6,147 bases of DNA, from NCBI GenBank assembly GCA_049694275.1, contig JBAVQS010000366.1, positions 1 to 6,147 of the forward strand, read 5' to 3'. The DNA comes from JBAVQS01 sp049694275. GTDB taxonomy: Bacteria > Chloroflexota > Anaerolineae > UBA4142 > SHND01. Each line of letters opens with the position of its first letter. Positions within the stretch are counted from its first letter, which is position 1. This document shows, piece by piece, positions 5,422 through 6,147 of this stretch. Under the pieces are notes generated by a model, which saw only the letters and a program-made list of their open reading frames with translations, was not told where the DNA came from and searched no databases. The position numbers and the translations under genes were made by a program.

Positions 5422-5550
5422 TTAGAGCGAATTCCATATCGGTTGATGGGTGCGTAGAGGCAATCCCTCGTGGTTGCCCGCACTGGACGGGGCAGGCGCG
5501 AGGCACAGTCCCTACAACGAGGCCGTAAATGGAATTGGAATTCGCTCTAA
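5422..5550. repeat. 129-bp segment bounded by a perfect 15-bp inverted repeat (MITE-like)
   Basis: TTAGAGCGAATTCCA at 5422-5436 is exactly inverted as TGGAATTCGCTCTAA at 5536-5550, with a 99-bp unrelated interior. Both ends carry a TA dinucleotide (5423-5424 and 5548-5549) outside a 12-bp GAGCGAATTCCA terminus, which is how a Tc1/mariner-IS630 type miniature element flanked by its TA target duplication would look. Because TA is palindromic, the duplication cannot be proven from one copy. The interior has no supported gene. The element lies just upstream of the small HMA gene and overlaps the longer versions of its N-terminus, another reason to prefer the later start. The alternative is two copies of a regulator site in opposite orientation. 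Confidence 0.55.
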
Positions 5551-5722
5551 GGATAGGATAGCTAGGAAAGAGGGTTTGTGCCAGAGTCGCGCGGCGAGTT
5601 TTGGACAGGTATTTCGGCCAGCCTTACGACGCGCCAATTGGCGTATGAGAGTCAAGCAGAGGGGGAAGGGAGAAACAGAAAGAGGGGCTGCGCGTGACTG
5701 CATGCCCCTCACCACTGGAGGA

Positions 5723-5761
5723 AGGAGGTGCTCCTACAGTTTACTCTCCAGAGCACCACCT
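5723..5761. repeat. Hairpin with 11-bp arms
   Basis: AGGAGGTGCTC at 5723-5733 pairs with GAGCACCACCT at 5751-5761 with one mismatch and a 17-base loop. No T-run follows on either strand, so its role (terminator, leader structure or chance) is open. Confidence 0.35.
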
Positions 5762-5813
5762 CGCCTTGAACTCGGGCGATTCCTCGCAGTGCTCCGGAAC
5801 AATCTCCATTTTC

Positions 5814-5822
5814 ACTATAGCA
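5814..5822 (-). promoter_or_regulatory. Possible extended -10 element
   Basis: On the minus strand TGC-TATAGT is a good extended -10 sequence (TGnTATAnT). The hexamer 17 bp further upstream is ATCCGC, so there is no recognisable -35. It would fire toward the small HMA gene, giving a leader of about 450 nt that includes the hairpins and the MITE-like segment. Low confidence. Confidence 0.22.
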
Positions 5823-5832
5823 CTGTTTCGTG

Positions 5833-5873
5833 AACGGCGGATGCGCCATTTGGCGTACTTGCGCATCGCCGTT
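5833..5873 (-). terminator. Strong hairpin just after the Met-rich-tail gene
   Basis: AACGGCGGATGCGC (5833-5846) pairs with GCGCATCGCCGTT (5861-5873) over 13 bp with one bulged G and a 14-base loop; CGCC/GGCG can form a nested stem within it. It begins 26 nt after the TAG of the gene ending at 5900 in the minus direction. There is no T-run after it, so it is either a U-poor terminator or an mRNA 3' stabilising stem. Confidence 0.45.
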
Positions 5874-5899
5874 GACCTGTTCTTGTTCACCAGGACGGG

Positions 5900-6147
5900 C
5901 TAGTTGGTCCGGCCGCCCATCATGCCACCGGGGCGAGCGCCATTCTGTCCGCCCATCATGCCGCCGGGGCGCGCGCCGTTCTGGCCGTTCATCATGCCGC
6001 CGGGATAAGCCCCGTTCGCGCCGCCCATCATGCCGCCATAGGTGCTAAACAGGCGAAAATCGGTCATGGTTCCGTATTGGGTTTCGCGGAGGTCCCTGGT
6101 AATCTGAGTGCGCATGGCCTGGTCCATCTGGGTATCGTCAAAGCCCG
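5900..6147 (-). CDS. C-terminal part of an unrecognised protein ending in Gly-Met repeats (partial, start outside window)
   Basis: The reading frame is open from the window edge (GFDDTQMDQAM...) to the TAG at 5902-5900. The Met at 6127 is in frame but lacks a Shine-Dalgarno and lies inside continuing sequence, so the gene most likely begins beyond 6147. About 80 residues are visible. The first half (TQMDQAMRTQITRDLRETQ, then YGTMTDFRLFSTYGG) looks like the end of a helical domain that I cannot name. The second half is a 12-residue repeat of the form GGMMGGQNGARP, nearly four copies. Repeats with paired methionines in a flexible Gly/Asn/Pro background can bind Cu(I) or Ag(I) through thioether sulphurs, which would fit the HMA and YHS genes nearby; a structural or low-complexity linker is the alternative. 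Function unknown. Confidence 0.7.
   Translation of the reverse strand, partial: GFDDTQMDQAMRTQITRDLRETQYGTMTDFRLFSTYGGMMGGANGAYPGGMMNGQNGARPGGMMGGQNGARPGGMMGGRTN
5903..6037 (-). repeat. 36-bp tandem coding repeat (3.75 copies)
   Basis: Units at 6037-6002, 6001-5966, 5965-5930 and a partial 5929-5903 encode GGMMGGANGAYP, GGMMNGQNGARP, GGMMGGQNGARP and GGMMGGRTN. The two middle copies are most alike, as expected from recent unit duplication. Frame is kept throughout because the unit is a multiple of three. Confidence 0.85.

Larger units (their letters stand above)
5551..5899. other. Gene-free stretch rich in inverted repeats
   Basis: Open frames exist on both strands here, but their products are low-complexity or unlike known proteins and I do not support any. 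What is visible is structural: a 12-bp palindrome CGCCAATTGGCG at 5632-5643; a hairpin with arms GAGGGGC (5682-5688) and GCCCCTC (5704-5710); and the hairpins at 5723-5761 and 5833-5873 listed separately. A purine-rich tract runs from about 5655 to 5687. The stretch probably separates the Met-rich-tail gene from the HMA-methyltransferase-regulator operon and should contain that operon's promoter. Confidence 0.45.

Noticed and set aside
5512..5715. Minus-strand 67-codon frame in the gap upstream of the HMA gene
   Set aside because: No Shine-Dalgarno, crosses the inverted-repeat segment, and the product is not protein-like in any recognisable way.
5741..5809. Minus-strand 22-codon frame (MEIVPEHCEESPEF...) just after the possible extended -10, as a leader peptide
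   Set aside because: No ribosome binding site, no run of regulatory codons and no attenuator with a T-run downstream.
5694..5903. Plus-strand 69-codon frame starting GTG after AGAGGGG
   Set aside because: The Shine-Dalgarno-like run is part of a purine-rich hairpin arm, and the product has no recognisable motif; not supported without conservation data.
5903..6037. 36-bp repeats considered as a CRISPR array
   Set aside because: Units are directly adjacent without unique spacers and keep the reading frame of a protein; this is a coding tandem repeat.

Overview
All genes supported in this window lie on the minus strand and read from high to low coordinates. The layout is compact and operon-like: short gaps, a 4-bp ATGA overlap, a 1-nt gap, and GTG or TTG starts next to good Shine-Dalgarno sites. 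Base composition is moderately GC-rich. The gene types (NarL/LiaS-type two-component pair, UbiE-like methyltransferase, small HMA and YHS proteins) are clearly bacterial. Chloroflexota or a similar Gram-positive or thermophile-related lineage is a plausible guess from general style, but the sequence alone does not prove it.

Reading along the minus strand: (1) at 6147-5900 is the C-terminal end of an unrecognised protein whose start lies outside the window; its tail is a 12-residue Gly/Met repeat. (2) 5899-5366 has no convincing gene; it holds several hairpins, a possible extended -10 element, and a 15-bp perfect inverted repeat framing about 129 bp that looks like a small non-autonomous element. 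(3) An apparent operon at 5365-2115 encodes a small HMA metal-binding protein, a SAM-dependent methyltransferase broken by one missing base, a NarL-family response regulator, and its Cache-HAMP-HisKA_3 histidine kinase. (4) 2114-1899 is intergenic, with a 20-bp-arm hairpin after the kinase and a 16-bp dyad that could be an operator. (5) A second operon at 1898-196 encodes an HMA protein fused to four membrane helices resembling the front half of a P1B metal ATPase but with no ATPase domains, a four-helix membrane protein with a CCAHH motif, and a 58-residue YHS-domain protein. (6) 195-1 has no recognised gene but carries two 17-bp direct repeats, 25 bp apart, that could be the end of an insertion sequence.

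Taken together, the two HMA proteins, the YHS protein, the CCAHH membrane protein and the Met-rich repeat suggest a soft-metal (probably copper) binding or trafficking locus with a two-component system next to it. The metal identity and the regulatory link are inferences from motifs and proximity. The part that looks least described is the second operon: a P1B-ATPase-like metal-binding and membrane front end without its motor, translationally coupled to a CC-HH membrane protein and a YHS protein.
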